Shown piece by piece: positions 11,801 to 25,900 of a DNA stretch of 64,000 nucleotides. The DNA comes from Acanthosepion esculentum. Lineage: Eukaryota; Mollusca; Cephalopoda; Sepiida; Sepiidae. Made by a program: the position numbers and the translations under genes. The notes below the pieces were generated by a model. It was not told where the DNA came from. It made no database searches and saw nothing but the letters and a program-made list of their open reading frames with translations. The stretch lies in contig OZ038509.1 of assembly GCA_964036315.1 (NCBI GenBank), positions 31,779,430 through 31,843,429 on the forward strand. The letters run 5' to 3'. Every line of letters begins with the position of its first letter. The stretch's first letter is position 1.

Positions 11801-14800
11801 GTGGGACATGTGGCTATGGTGTGCCCTGTGAAGAACCCACCCCTTGAGCCTAGCCCAACAACAGCAAGGACAGAAGTGGTGGAAGAGCAAAAGTCTGATA
11901 AGGACCCTGAAGGCTGGAAGGAGTTTGTGGGGGAAGCACAAAAAGTGGCAGCCTCTTCTCCCCAACAGGATTTCTCACAGTGACACAAGGAGCAGCTGGA
12001 AGCGGAGTGACAGCAGCAACTGTACCTGCAGGATCAAGAACAAGAACAGCAATATAAGCAAAAACGGAGGCAACAACAATAACAGAAGCAGTGTCAGCAG
12101 CTGCAACAACAAAAAAAGACGTCACAAAAGAGGCTGCAAGAACATGAGGAACGACAAGATCAGCAGCCGCTGCATCCACTATAGTTGCTGGACGGCGGTA
12201 TGGAGGTGGACAAGATGCCATCACCATGGTCCTTTTCTTTGAAAGTGGGGAGGGCAGAAGAGCAGGAGGAGAAGGAAAAATGTAAAAAAAGGAAAATAAG
12301 GCTGGTTTGGCGGAGTGGAACCAGTTATGGGAAAGGGTAAAATTTAAGGGTAAGTCACAATCCACCCCTGCTTCGCCAGCCAGAAAAGATGCAGCCACTG
12401 CTAAGGCCAGGAGCCTCTCTTCATCACCAGATAGGGTTCCGTCATCCCCCTTCCCTCATCCCATCACAAAAGAAAAAGAAACTTTTCTCCAAGAGGGACT
12501 AGATTAGTGCAGCAGGAATTAGTGGAGGGGTTTATTGGGAATAAGTGATGGGAGAGGCTTGAGGATAGGATTAGGTCATTCACCACTGAATATAGCCAAC
12601 AACTTAACTGAGGCATGTGCTACTTATATCTTGCCTCTCATCCTTTACTGTTTAGCTGTACTTCGTCTTTGTTGGACCCGTATAGAGGCAATCAAGCATT
12701 TGTTCACAACCCTCCTGTGGAATGGTTGCAAACATTGGGTCTGTAAAGATGCCTGTTTCCAGTGTCTGTCATGGTGGGTGGGATTGCCATACCTGGCGAG
12801 TCGTCAACACACCCCTAAGGTTGGCTTTCCTACGTTGTGTTTTGACGGAGGACTCGAGTTTGGTGCGGAGTGTTAGGGACACCTTCCCTAGCCCTAGTAT
12901 CACTCCTCCTATTTATGAGGCTAAGCGCCATCATGGTCGTGGAAGGTTGTTGATTTTCCTCAGTGAGTGTCGGTCAACCTTGAAGGTCTTTCTTCCATTC
13001 AGTGACCTTTCTTGGCCTTGTGAGCTATTGTTTCGTGAATTAGTGAAAAGTGTCGCGAAGGATCCTCTGTGTGGCTGGCTTGGCTTGTCAGCATCAGAGT
13101 TGTGCCCTTTCTGTTCTTGGGGGCCAGCAGTCGATTATCTCAGCAACCCTGAGTTTTCGCTTAGCTGGCAATTGATTCGGAATGTGCTACCTCTCAATGA
13201 CATAACCTTCAGATGGAGCGAGACAGATTTGCCCAACTGTCATCGGTGTGACCTTGGCTTAGAGGAAACGGCTTCGTACGCCTCCTGCCATTGTCCTCAG
13301 GTGCACCCTTTCTGGGATTATATCGGTGAGTTGATGGCTGGTATTGCTCCCGATTGGCTTGTGTCCATTGATCTTGAGTACATGTGTGACAATGTGTTGC
13401 CCCTATTCTCAAGGGTAAAACAGATGGCACTTTTTTGACATTGCTAGCTGTGGCATGAATGGTGGTGTGGACTTCACAAAAGGAGGGAATCTTGCCAGAT
13501 GGATTTTATTTGCATCAGGATCTGGTTGTTTTCTTTAAGCATCAACTTAGGGTAAAAATCAGATCTGATAGTATTTGATTTCAGTGAAAGGTGGGTGACT
13601 GAGGCGAGCTTGGTTCGTATGGATGGGGCTAGCCCTGATTTCTCTTAAGTTCCTTTGATGCAATGGGACGGTTTCCTGTGAACTCTCCCCTAGTTAAGTT
13701 AGACACTATTATGTTTTTTTAGTTGATGTGAATAAGTGTTGTTCCCGGCCTGTTCCTGGCATTCTCTTTTGTTATGATCCATGTTGAGATTCCCAACCTC
13801 CCCAGTTTGTTTTTGTCCCGTTTTCATCTTGGCTGGGTCAGCCTTTGATTTTCTCATTCTGTTGTTTATTTTCATCCTCCCCATTCCATTAGTGAGTGTG
13901 CTTCTTGGTTCTGTCTATTGGCAGAATACAGCAGCCACTCTTATTATTTTGACGGGTGGACGGTTCCTACTAACATTTTATTTTCTTTTAGTTTTATCAT
14001 TGTTACATTTTTAGTTTGTTTTCTGGGTTCATCCCTTCACCATCATTTCATGATTCATTAAATTTTATATATTTCGAACTTTCATCAAATTATATGTCAT
14101 GGGGTGTTTTGTAGGTCCCCTGTGGATATGCGGCATTGTGGTATATGCAGGATTGAGAGGTGATGGATGAGTTCTTGTGGTGAATGAGTAAATTGTAGAA
14201 TACCATTCTCTTCCCATTTCCCCTTTGGCCTTGTGCCACAATTTTGTATTTATACAGAATAAATAATCTGTGCTAGACACAGAAGACATGCATGGTGGAG
14301 TGTTTGAGTTAGACTGTTTGATGAAAGAAATGAATTAGGGAACTTTATTCTGAATAAGAAGAAACTAACTACAATAAATGAATTGAAATAACTTTGTCAA
14401 GCTACTGTGAATAATGTTCTATTCTTGGTATACCTGCATGAGTAGATAATTTTATATTTTATCTCTCTTTACTACAAAGATTTGTCTCACTTACTCCTCC
14501 TTTATTGTCAACATGTGACCTGGTCAATAAAATGCAAAAAATAAATACAGAGTTGGAATCTTCTTTCAAAAGAATCTTGGTATACAATACAAAAAGAATA
14601 GAAATGTAAATGTTACATAAAGTTTAAAAGCTTTTCAAATGAATAGTCTTCCTGATCATTTTATTATTTAACTATTGAGAAATTATTCAAGTAATGAATT
14701 TCAATTGTTGATTAATCAAATTAATTTGTCAGCTGTTCAACTGAGATAGAAAAAATATAATCATTAGATTAAAAAGCTAGCTAACTATCATTTAGATACA

Positions 14801-17800
14801 TTTATTTGATACATCTGACAAGTGAATATTTTATATAAAATACTATTACCTGACATACAAACATTCCTTCATATTTTTTCTTAAAATTCAGCAAATCTTT
14901 TGTTTATATTCTAGTTCATTTACATTTTGTATATATTTTGTAAAAACATTTTTCCAATAAAAAATCTTAAATTGAATTTTGCATATGATTTTATAAGTTT
15001 GCAACATTTTAAAAGTTGAATAAATTAAGTATGTTTTTATAACAAAAATATTCTTATTCATAATTCTTGATTCGTTATTTTTTATTTGGTTGAATGCAAC
15101 TGAACTGATTTTTTTTTTTTATTATTATTATAATTTCTTGATTTCTGTCTTTTATTATTCTAGCCCCCAAATAATCCTTTTGGTGTACAAAGAGAAGAAT
15201 TAGTAATGGGACTTCGAAATTGTTTGTCAGGTTCTTCTTTGTTTGCTCCCTTTGTCCTCCCTCTGCTAAGTGATAAAATGTCCTCCGAAATTCAAGATGC
15301 ACGTATTGATGCCATGCAGACATTGGTAAATTTTAAATTATATTTCTAATTTCAAGTATATAAATTATCATGTCTTTTTTGTTTTCATTCTTTTTTTCCA
15401 TTTCACAAAATGTATACATACTTCTACATATTTGAACATTGAGTTAAATTGTTTACAAAAAATAGCAATTATCTATAATCACACTGCATATACTTTACAT
15501 GATAATTTTATTATTTACTAAGCTTTACTTAGGCTGATAAACAGGTTCCACATTGCTTGCAGTAACTGTTGTTCCTCCATGGTCACACATTTAAGTATTG
15601 AGCAGACATCACTTGTTTAACTTTTGTAACTTTGCAGGATCTTTACGATAAGTCAAAATGTTTTTAATGTTAATATTCAGAGTAAAGTTATTAACCCAAA
15701 TTCATGATACTACAAAGTTCTGTCCGTTTTTAAAGGAAAAAAAGAAAACGCTTCACAGTATGTGTAACTTATATTTAGTCTTCGAAGTAATCGCCATCGG
15801 CATCCAGCGCCTTCTGCCAACGTGTCTCCAGCTGTTCAATGCCCTTGCGGTAGAACTCGGTTGGTTTTGGCGCAAAGAAGTCCGTGAGGGCTTTGCGCAA
15901 GTCTGCTTCATTGGTGAAGGATTTCCCACAAAGATGATTATCCAGGGAGTGGAAGAGGTGGTAATCAGATGGCGCAAGGTCAGGTGAATAAGGTGGATGG
16001 CACAAAGTCTCCCACCCAAGTTGCTGTATGATATCCCTGACCACTTGCGCGACATGCGGCCTGGCGTTGTCATGGAGGAAAAGCACCCCTTTGCAATTCA
16101 CAAATTCTGGCTCCTGGCACAATGCCTGTTGCACACGTTTCAATTGCTGCGAGTATGGGTCTCCAGTGACCGTTTGGCCCGTTAGTAGCAGTTCATAATG
16201 AACCACTTGATGACCTGTCCACCAGACACAAAACATAATCTTGCGTGGGTGCATAGGCGGTCTTGCGGTGTGAGGGACAGCATCCTGAGGAGACAACCAA
16301 TGTCTGGAACGCTTGGGAGTTTCATACAGAACCCACTTTTCATCACTGGTAAGCACTCAATTGAATAAGGATGCGGTACGGTGGTGAGAAAGCAGTGATA
16401 TGCAGACTGCCACTCGTTGTCCCTTGAGGATCTCCAGCAGCATTTGCAGAACCCACTTGCTCAGTTTGTACGTCTTACCTAGGCAGTGCAGATGAAGTCT
16501 AACTGTTTTATCGGAAACGTTGAACTGTCTTGCAAGTTCACCACACGTTAGACTACTGTCCTCTTCAATGGCTGCCTTCAGGACTCCGTCATTCAAGACC
16601 TGTGGTCGTCCACCACGAGGCTCATCATGGAGAGACAGATCTCCCAACTTGAATTTTCGAAACCAACACCTTGCAGTACATTCATTCACAGCACTATCCC
16701 CAAACACTTGACATATGCAGCAACTTGATGCAGCTGCTGATAAGCCCACTTTGAAGTCGTAAAGCAAACAGCCCCGAACAAGATCTCTAGACACTTCCAT
16801 CCTTCTCACAGTTGTCCGGCTTATAACTGATGGCCGGGCACGGTGCGCATGTTTTTTATAATGTCTGATGTTCCTACTTCTGGCTGTCCGAATTTGAAAA
16901 CAATTGCTACACGCATTTCGTATATATTTCAACTTCATTTAATGACTAATCAAAAAACGGACAGAACTTTTTTGGTTACCTTGTACATAATACATTCTTT
17001 AATTCAATGGGATATGTCCTGTTGGGCATTATAATCGGGTACATCCCATCAGGTATCATTATAAGGAAAAAAACCCTGAAAGATTAATTCTATTTCTACT
17101 TAGCAAACATCTTGGACATGATACTATTTGCATAAAAGTATTTTTCAAAAATGTTTTCATGACTGTCAGTGTTTAATTGACTTTCACATTTATATGATTT
17201 GATTAAAGAATAATAGAAACATTGTTCCTTTTCAATTTTGTGGTATGCAGGCTAGTGTATCTGAAGTTTATGGAGCAGAAGCACTTATCAAGCATCTATC
17301 AACTGAAATTATTTTTTCCATGTTAAAAAAGGAGGTGAGACTCTTTCTTCATATTGTTTATTAATTTCTGTTCACCATACATTAAACATGGTTTAATGCT
17401 TTCAAATCATGTTTAATGTGTGCAGACATTTATCTATGTTACTTCAAATATTTAAGAAAATTGAGAAATATAAATTAATGTTTTATTCTTTCTTGATGAA
17501 AATTATTAAAAAAGAATGTTTATTGGTTTAAAAAATTTTTTCAGTACATGTCTGGTATCTCAGAACTACAAAAACCCTCCCTAGAAGCTTTGACTGCCCT
17601 GATATCTTCACTTTCTCTACGTGTGGACGAAGTAAGTGATAATTCTTGTCATTTTTCTTTTACCATTATTTGAGTAAATATACTGTAAGTCAAATGAGTC
17701 TGTATTGCTGCAATGTCACTTGTACCAATCAAAATACCGCTGGTACAATTCACTGTCCTGGATTTCTGAAACATGTCACTACGTAAAGCCGTCGCTTCCT

Positions 17801-20800
17801 CCTGTTTTCACTGCTTCAGCCCTCTTTAATCAGGCCAACACTGCGGTTGGCCAACCAATCAGCGTTCTTCGCTTCTATTCTCAGTTACACAGGCAAATTG
17901 CCTCCTCTAGTTTGACCAATCAGCACACGACTTGCTATTGGTGGAAGCACTCCAAACTGTACAAAAACCCTCATTTTCCTATACACCAGATACAAGCTAC
18001 TCTGGCTCGCTTGCTTCTACGGGGCTGTTCACCACATATACTTAACATCAATTTTTGTCTGTGATTCCATGAATAGCGGCAAAAGTTGTAGTATGGCTTC
18101 TAGACTTTTCTCTTGTAGATGAAAAGGAATCAAAAAGGAGAAAAATCAAGAGAAATCTTTTTCAAAAGTGTGACATTGCCAGCATAAAGTGTTTGTATTT
18201 TTTATGATTTTTCAGACTACATAATTTTACTCTCAATCTTCATAAGATAGCAGTCATTAGAATTATTATAGCATCTTTCACTACTGCCTACACCATATTA
18301 TAACATCTTTCACTACTGCCTACACCATATTTTAGTGGCCTGGTCCTCAAGATCTTAGAACAACGTTTTAGCCACAGGGTTAACTCTGTTCTGGTCAATG
18401 CTGATTGTTGGTTGCTGGCTGCTTCAATTCATGTCAACTCTGTCCACACATTGTTCTTGATCTCAGAGCAGTGGAAAATTAAATGCCGTAGTCTTGTAGA
18501 TGTTATAATAATCATATTTTGCCAACTAAATGGAGTAAGCTGCAACAAGTTGGAGTTCCCCTCCCAAATTTATAACACCAGACAGTTTTAGCCAGGCCAG
18601 ACATGGTAGACAAGGTCACACCACATGCAACTTTGCATGATTGATTGTCCAATAAACAACCAATATGTTTGTTGCTATTCAACATTTGGTCAATGCAAAA
18701 ATTGGGCGTGTAAAAGCATGAGCACACAAAAACCAAACCGAAGAAACAGAAATTTGGGAGAAAGTTAAGATAAATGACAGAAGATGTTTGAGACAAAGTC
18801 AAGTTATGTGGAAAAATAATATTGTGGACTTGAAATGAATTGGAGGTAAAAGAAGGTAGCTAGAATAAGCCAAGTGAATACATTCAGCACAAGATCCTAA
18901 GTCTTTGGCAGACATCCAAAGGAACAGAAGAAGGAATACAAGTTCAATTCTGGCATGACTGAAAACCAATCAATTCCAGGGCAATTCCTTTATCCCTTGT
19001 TTTTGGACATTACTAATTTATTGTTTATATGTTTTTTGCTGGTAGCCACTTAGAAGATCTCAGGTTGATACATTTAATTTGCATTAATATTTTTATGCCA
19101 ATGTTACCATTGTTCTTTGTTCTATTGTATTCTTTCCTTTTGATATCAATTGGTAATTAAACACTGAATGATTGATATCAACATTTGCATCACAATGCAT
19201 ATCATTATCAAGGAATACCAAAAAATAATTGTTATCAATTTCAAATGTTGTAGATTCTTGTTGAATCCAAGAAATTAATATCTATAAAGTTGTGTATTCC
19301 CATTTTCTTTGAGCCTCCTTTTTTAATTAAAAAATTCTTGACTAAATAATCGGTATGGCTCGCATTCATTTAAAGGTCTATTCTTAACATGCAAATAGAC
19401 TGACGCCCAATTGTGAATAGCAGAGAAAATAACACAGAGCTGGTTCAAGCTGTCGCGGGTACTATGTTAAGGAAAAAAAATATCTTCACGATGACAAATA
19501 AAATAAGAGATTCGTGGTGTTAATCTTCAATTGGTTTATCTAGGTCTTGGTACAATAAAAGTTAACCTGTCCTGCATCAATCTCTATAGTGACACTGAGC
19601 CTTGTCTAACTTCTGGAGGGGCAGGGTTCAAAGTCTTGGAATCAGGAACTCTGTTTGGCAGCTGACCTGGATTTCAGAAGTACTTGATGCAGGTTCTCAG
19701 CCCAAAGTCTCTGAGCTTCCTGAAGTCCTCTGCTTATATACACTTTGGCCCAAAACTGGTGTAGGGCTGAAGGGTTCTGGGGATTTGGTGATCCCCCAAT
19801 TTTTATTAATTCCAATAAAGGCTTTCTTTGATCCCTGTTTCTGCTTTCTTAATCAACTTTCCAAATTTGGAGAATTATCCACCTTCCTTGGGAGTAGTCA
19901 CAGGGATTGCTTCTCCCTTAACTCCAACCTGCTTCACTTTATATCTTTCACTGCTACACCGCACAGGTGGAGCCAAGTTCTGCCCCTTTCTCCTTCCTTC
20001 CCAGTATTCTAATTCTGCCCACTTCTTAGGTTTGGCATAACTGTCTTTGTTACAAATCTAATTTTTGAAATGCATAGGAGAAAGAGTGTGGTTTATTCTC
20101 CTCATTAATTTCAATTCTCTGACTCCTTTCCTGGACCCACTTATCCAGCGAAAAAAAAAAATACACAAACCAGATCACCTTCTCATTTTAACCTACTGAG
20201 TGATAGATAAAAGTTATTTCCCAATTTGTTTTTGTCAAAGAAAATATATTTGTTTACCTAAATTCTCAACAAAGAGACATACTGTTTTCCATCCTTGGGC
20301 CAGTCGCCGTCTTAGTGAAGCCATAAACCAGATCACCTATCTGTTATGATGGACCGATTCTCGTAATTCTAACCCCGCAGCAGATTCATTTTCTGTTATT
20401 TCTCAAATCATTTTCACTTATGAAAATATAATTCTCATCTGCTTCTCTTTTCCCCAATGACATCTTTTTCTAATTTCTCAAGAAAGAAATAAAGCCATTT
20501 TCCAATTTGCTTTACCTGCATGCCAGATTTTCAATAGATGATAAAAAAAACTCTCTATGCGTCAATTCTAATTCGTAGGGGTGAGGCAACAGAGATGGCT
20601 CTTTCTTCCACTTTACCAGTGAAAATGTCTTCCATTCTCTCTTTCTATCTCTCTATCTTCCATTTTGAGCGTAACCATTTTTCTGTTTAGAATTAATGTT
20701 TAACCACTTCACAACTTCAGTGTCGCATCATGTTCTGATTAAGTTATTGATATTGCAATTTTGATAAAATATATTTTTAAAAAATTGTTTTTATTCTTAT

Positions 20801-22912
20801 GTATTTAAGATTCTAAGAAATTCAGTAAATAACATTGCATTTTTCCCAGATTAGACAGAGAAATCAAAACTTAGTCATTTCTATAACTTGTCTCTAGAAA
20901 TGAAATGCAACTAAGTCATTTGAGGACTTGCCTGAAATCAAAATTTTGTATCTATCGTCTATAATAATGAGTAGATCATTGAAATGGCAAATCCATGATT
21001 TTTTTTTCTTTCTTAAACACTTCAATGATTTGGTTTTCCTCATTTTTACTTTTCTTAATATTATGTATGGTGTACTCTTCTTAAAAACCTCATGGTGAGT
21101 CCTGAGCAATGATTATTAATTGGGAACAAAACGGATGCTAGTTAAAAACAAAAGAAATCATTGAATAATAACAATACTTCATCTCAGGATTTCAGATAAA
21201 AAGAAGTCTTGATTCATACTGCTGCATATTTCTAGCATTTATTCTTTTCTAAATTACAAATAGTCATATTTTATTTACATATCAGGTATATTTTTTATTG
21301 AATTGTTGATAATGGATATTTTTCCTTTACTTTACTTCATTTTTCTTTTCAGGATGGTTCTTATCCCTCTCTGCTACCTTTCTTGGACTGCATTCTAAAA
21401 GGTATTCAAATAGATGACTGTTTTAAAAAAAATTTAATCCTTTAAAAAAAGATTTAAAGCACACTGAAAAAAAAAAAAACAAATTAGTCTAAAAATTGAT
21501 TAAATCTGCAGTGTCATTGTGTGTGTGAGTATTTAGGGAAAATTAAAATGATCAGACTTGTTTCACTTCTTCTCAATGAAAGGAATTATTCTTATTACTG
21601 AAATAGAGAAACATTATTTTGTATATGCAGAAACAGAATTTTTTTTTTTTTTCAAAGATATAGATTTATTCTAAGCATATTTCAAATCATTTTACCCAAA
21701 ACCAAGCAAGTCAATAAAGCCATTAAGAGGTTACTAAGTGTAAGAGAATATGAGGGGGAAAAGGAGAGGCCAATAAAAGAAGAGTGATCAAAGAGACAGA
21801 AGATGACAATTAGCATTGCATTTACATTTATGAAGATCAAATTTACCTGGAAAGGATGGGACAGTAAAAGAACAGTAATTAAGAAGACCAAAGATAACTT
21901 TTGACATTGCATTTAAATTTTTGAAGATCAAAGTTGACTGGGCAGCAAGAAACCAGGAGAGTTCCCCAAGCAACAAGTGGGAAAGAAGCTGTAACCCTGG
22001 CACCTATGGGTACATGTAGCAATTTCAAGAGAGCAAGTGAGGAGCAAATCAAGTAAAAAATATTGATCAGATTTAATATGTGATTAAAGTCATTTTTCGG
22101 AGACATCAATGAGAAAGGAATAAAGTTCATGATAAATAATCAAAAAATAGATTTTTATTTTCTAGAATTAAATCTTAGAAAAATTTATTTTCTTTCAGCC
22201 TGTGTACTGGATTATGAATATGAAAACCAGTTTACAAGTCACATTCAGCTTTTGCATAGCACAGCAGCAGCCAGCACACCATCAGGATGTTATGTGCTTC
22301 AACATATTCTCCCAAAAATTCTTCAGATGTACAAAGATGCTGTTCAGGTAAAATTAAGTTGTTAAGAATCTTTTTCATTTTTTCTCTTTTCTCTCATTTT
22401 ATGTCTACATCTCTTTTTTTCTTCCCTACAATTTATTTTATATTTCTTTCATTTCTCTGTTCTCTTTTGGGCAATACAGACAATTGAAATATTTCATTTT
22501 TTTTTTCCAAGCCTGCTTAGTAAGAAATCACTTTTTGGTAACATGCAGTATTTTAAATATCTGGAAATCATTGTGTCTTTAAAGACTGTTAATCAAATTA
22601 AAAAATAACTTTTTTGTAATCCTCATATAGTAGTCATTTTGCTGTAAAATCCTTATTCTTTCTCACAGTTACTTGTTTTCTTGTAAAATCCCATTTCTAA
22701 TGATATTTATTCTCTTCCACTCATTCTTTGTTTCTGTTTTTGCAAGAATACAAAAAAAAATTTCTCTTTGAATTTCAGACAAATCAAAAAGGACTCATTC
22801 TTGATTGTTTTCATGGTTTCATTCTTGCCACAAGATCTGCCTCTATTGCCACTGCTGGTGAGTACTGCACAGATTATAGGAAGCAAAGGAAAGATGAATG
22901 CTCTTTTATTTT

Positions 22913-22948
<36 letters not shown>

Positions 22949-25900
22949 ATTTCTCACTTAACCTGGTTTTCGTAGACAGACGTTTTTTGTAAATGTTTGA
23001 CCCACTAGAGTGGGGGAGGGTATCAGCAATTGACTGATACCTCCTGATGAATAGAGTGAATGATTACAAAAAGATTTGTCAATGAAACTCTAGAGTTGGG
23101 GTGCAGCCAAGTGACATATTTTATATTTGTATTAAACCTATTAATGCCCTATCTCTGATATCGAGCACTACTGTAAAAACTGCTTGCCTTAAATGTCCTT
23201 TCTTTCAGATTTCCACTGACTGGCCACATTTCTGCCTTTACACTATCTTTGTTATTGCTATTATTTATATAAATATAAACAAAGAGAAACCTTTCTAAGG
23301 CAACACATTTCGTCTGCTGGACTAAAGGCAAATGTAAGGATTTTATTTGGCAACAAGTATTTACAAACCAGAGTAAAAAATATGATATTTTTTATTTTTA
23401 TTTTTTTTATTAATTTCTGCAAGTTTCACCAATATATTGTAGGGAACAGTTGCTTTTTAAAGTTCTAAAGTATTATTGTCCCAGTAATTTTCAATTAGTA
23501 ATGTGATATCCTTTGTACACTTGCAAAAAGATTGTATTTGTTGTTCTAAATTAACTTTTTGTAACATTTACATTTCAAAGTCTTTACAGCATATTAACAT
23601 CTTGGGTATTCGAAAACGCCTCTCTTCATTTGGTATTTTCTGTTTTACAGATTATCCTCCTTTATTATCATTATTATTATTTCAGGGGTGATGTCGCCCC
23701 TGCCACATCATAACAAATAACACCAATGTTTTTTTTTTTTGTTTTTTTTGGTTTTTTTTGTGAAGATGACCAGAGAATGGTTGAAAGAAGTGTCAATTTC
23801 TGCTTAGTCTTGAATCCTTTTTTTTTTATGTTTTCATGGGAAACTACATCAAAATTAAAGTATTAGTATAATACATGTCTAAAATATATATTATTTCTTT
23901 TCTTTTACAAATATGAGTGATGTATTTTAAATTCTTTCGAAAGAGCTTTTTTATACACATCAAAATAATTCTTGTTTTACTTATTTTGCCATTCACTGTA
24001 GATTTTCACTTAGAAATTTTCAAAATGGGTGACGTTTTTAAGTGTTCACGAGATTTATTAATTTTTTCATGTTTTAAGATTAATTTTTTAAATTTCATTT
24101 GTTATCAAATTATTCATGTTCTAAAATTTTATAATCTGTAGTTGATAAACAAAAGGAATGAAATTATTTCGAACTGTTTGCATGCTGATGCATTACTTTT
24201 AAAATACATGGAAATCCTGGGGCAAAAAAAAAGTTACCCATTTTGAAAATCACTAAGTGTGAAACAGCAATGAGTAAATTGAGCAAAAATACCATTTGTA
24301 TGTGTGTGGATGAGAGAGAGAGTGTGCAAAATCTTGTTCAATGAAGCATCCAACAAAAGTCAAAATAACTAACAATGGTTTTGTGAAAGTTAAGTAATTT
24401 CACAAGTTATTACAAATTTAGTCCGTACCAATCACTTTCTATAATTACATCTCTGTACCTATGTTATTCTGTGTGTCTGTATAAAATCACATGAAATCGG
24501 AGTTTAACATGTTTGGTTGAAATTCTTCTTCATTGAACAAAACTTTGGCTCTCTTTCACTCATTTACTCACACTGATAACTTTTGTTATTTATTTTCCCA
24601 GAAGAAAGTCCAGTTTTTCAGCATCATGATGAGATTTTCACAATGCTTTTGTCTACATTCAACAATACCAGTGTTCTGCTTTGCCAAACTGTTGTCAAGT
24701 GTCTTGATTCTCTCCTTGACTATCATGGTGTCCTCAACAACACAGACAAAATACTAATAGTTGAGCATATCTTCATTCTCATTCAAAACAAAGATGAAAT
24801 GCTCAGGTAAATGCATATGCTCTCTTTACCATTTCCTTAAACATTTTCTGTTGAAATGATTTTCAATGAATGCATATTATTAATAAAAAAATAAAACAAT
24901 GTTTATATCTGTTAATTATCATAAAATACCTGCTCTTGGTAATTTTATAATACATAATTCTAGAATAGTCAATAAGACTAAATCTCACTCTCCATGGACT
25001 AACTATTGCACTACCATGAATATTTTGAGGCACTTAAGTAAACTCACAAAGCCATGTTTCTGAATTACAAGTTAAGAACTGAATTCCTTTTTGCGAGTTC
25101 ACTAGTTTTTGTGTCTATGCAATATTGAAATTGTATGTTTTGTAATTTTCATTCTTTCAGAAGTCAGTGCATAACCATCCTGTCTAATATGTCTTCTATA
25201 TCACCTGACATTGTCAAACAAAATGTCCTGCCACAGTTATACCAATCGTTAAAGAAAAGTAAGCTATACAAATATTTTCTTTTATGTCTAATATGCAGAA
25301 GCTACTGAGTATAGAGAATAAAACGTATAACATTAAAATGTTTTACCTTTGTTATTGTTTCCCGTATAGTATTTATACATAATACTTCATTTTAACTTTT
25401 ATATCATGCCATTGCATTAAAAGTAGCATTTCATTTTTTTTATCATCATTTCACCTCAAGCAAGGGATCAAGCCACTAAGGTATTAATGAGTGTGAAAGA
25501 ATTTGAGAAAAAAAACATTAAGGAGAGAGGCCAATAAAAGAAGAGTGATTAAAGAGACAGAAGATGACAATTAGCATTGCATTTACATTTATGAAGATCA
25601 AATTTACCTGGAAAGCAAAAAGCTGGAAAAGAATTCCACAAGTGAAAAGTGTGAGAGAAGAATCTAATAGAATAGAACTTATGGTTACATCCATCTAGTA
25701 AATATAACATTAAAATGATGAACTAGCTGCTAATCTACTACTGCACCTAAATTTGTAAAGTCAGGGTACCAGAAAGGATAGCTCATCAGAACAATTAAAT
25801 GTGAAAATATTTATAGAAAGTCAGGAAAGCTATGTTACATGGTGGGAACGTGACTAATGTTGAGATGCTAGGTCAAGACTGATGACATTGCAAATTCTTC

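Larger units (their letters stand above)
11030..14300 (+). mobile_element. Tx1-like LINE, internally deleted
   Basis: A block visibly richer in G+C than the intron around it. It holds an ORF1-like region (about 11380-12500), then directly the C-terminal part of ORF2 (12535-13438), then a pyrimidine-rich 3' region ending near 14300. The endonuclease and the RT catalytic core that should lie between are absent. Stops and frameshifts show it is dead. Clade assignment (L1/Tx1 group) rests on ORF1 motifs and the end of ORF2; exact ends and target duplication were not determined. Confidence 0.75.
10023..15163 (+). other. MMS19 intron, 5.1 kb
   Basis: Holds a LINE-A fragment and the Tx1-like LINE. 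10030-10630 and 14330-15160 are AT-rich with nothing recognised. Confidence 0.8.
15326..17250 (+). other. MMS19 intron, 1.9 kb
   Basis: About two thirds is the mariner element. 15326-15710 is AT-rich with nothing recognised. Confidence 0.85.
17632..21352 (+). other. MMS19 intron, 3.7 kb
   Basis: Holds an LTR-like CCAAT-rich block, a short tandem duplication and another LTR-like block. 18500-19350 (a few CCAAT motifs and a decayed B box near 18938) and 20050-21350 (AAACCAGATCACC repeated at 20167 and 20327) look like unclassified old repeats. Confidence 0.7.

Noticed and set aside
11850..12398. 182-codon minus-strand open frame
   Set aside because: Shadow of the Gln-rich ORF1 region of the Tx1-like LINE on the other strand.
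12722..13438. 238-codon frame as a host gene
   Set aside because: It is the ORF2 C-terminal domain of the LINE, with the zf-RVT-like Cys pattern.
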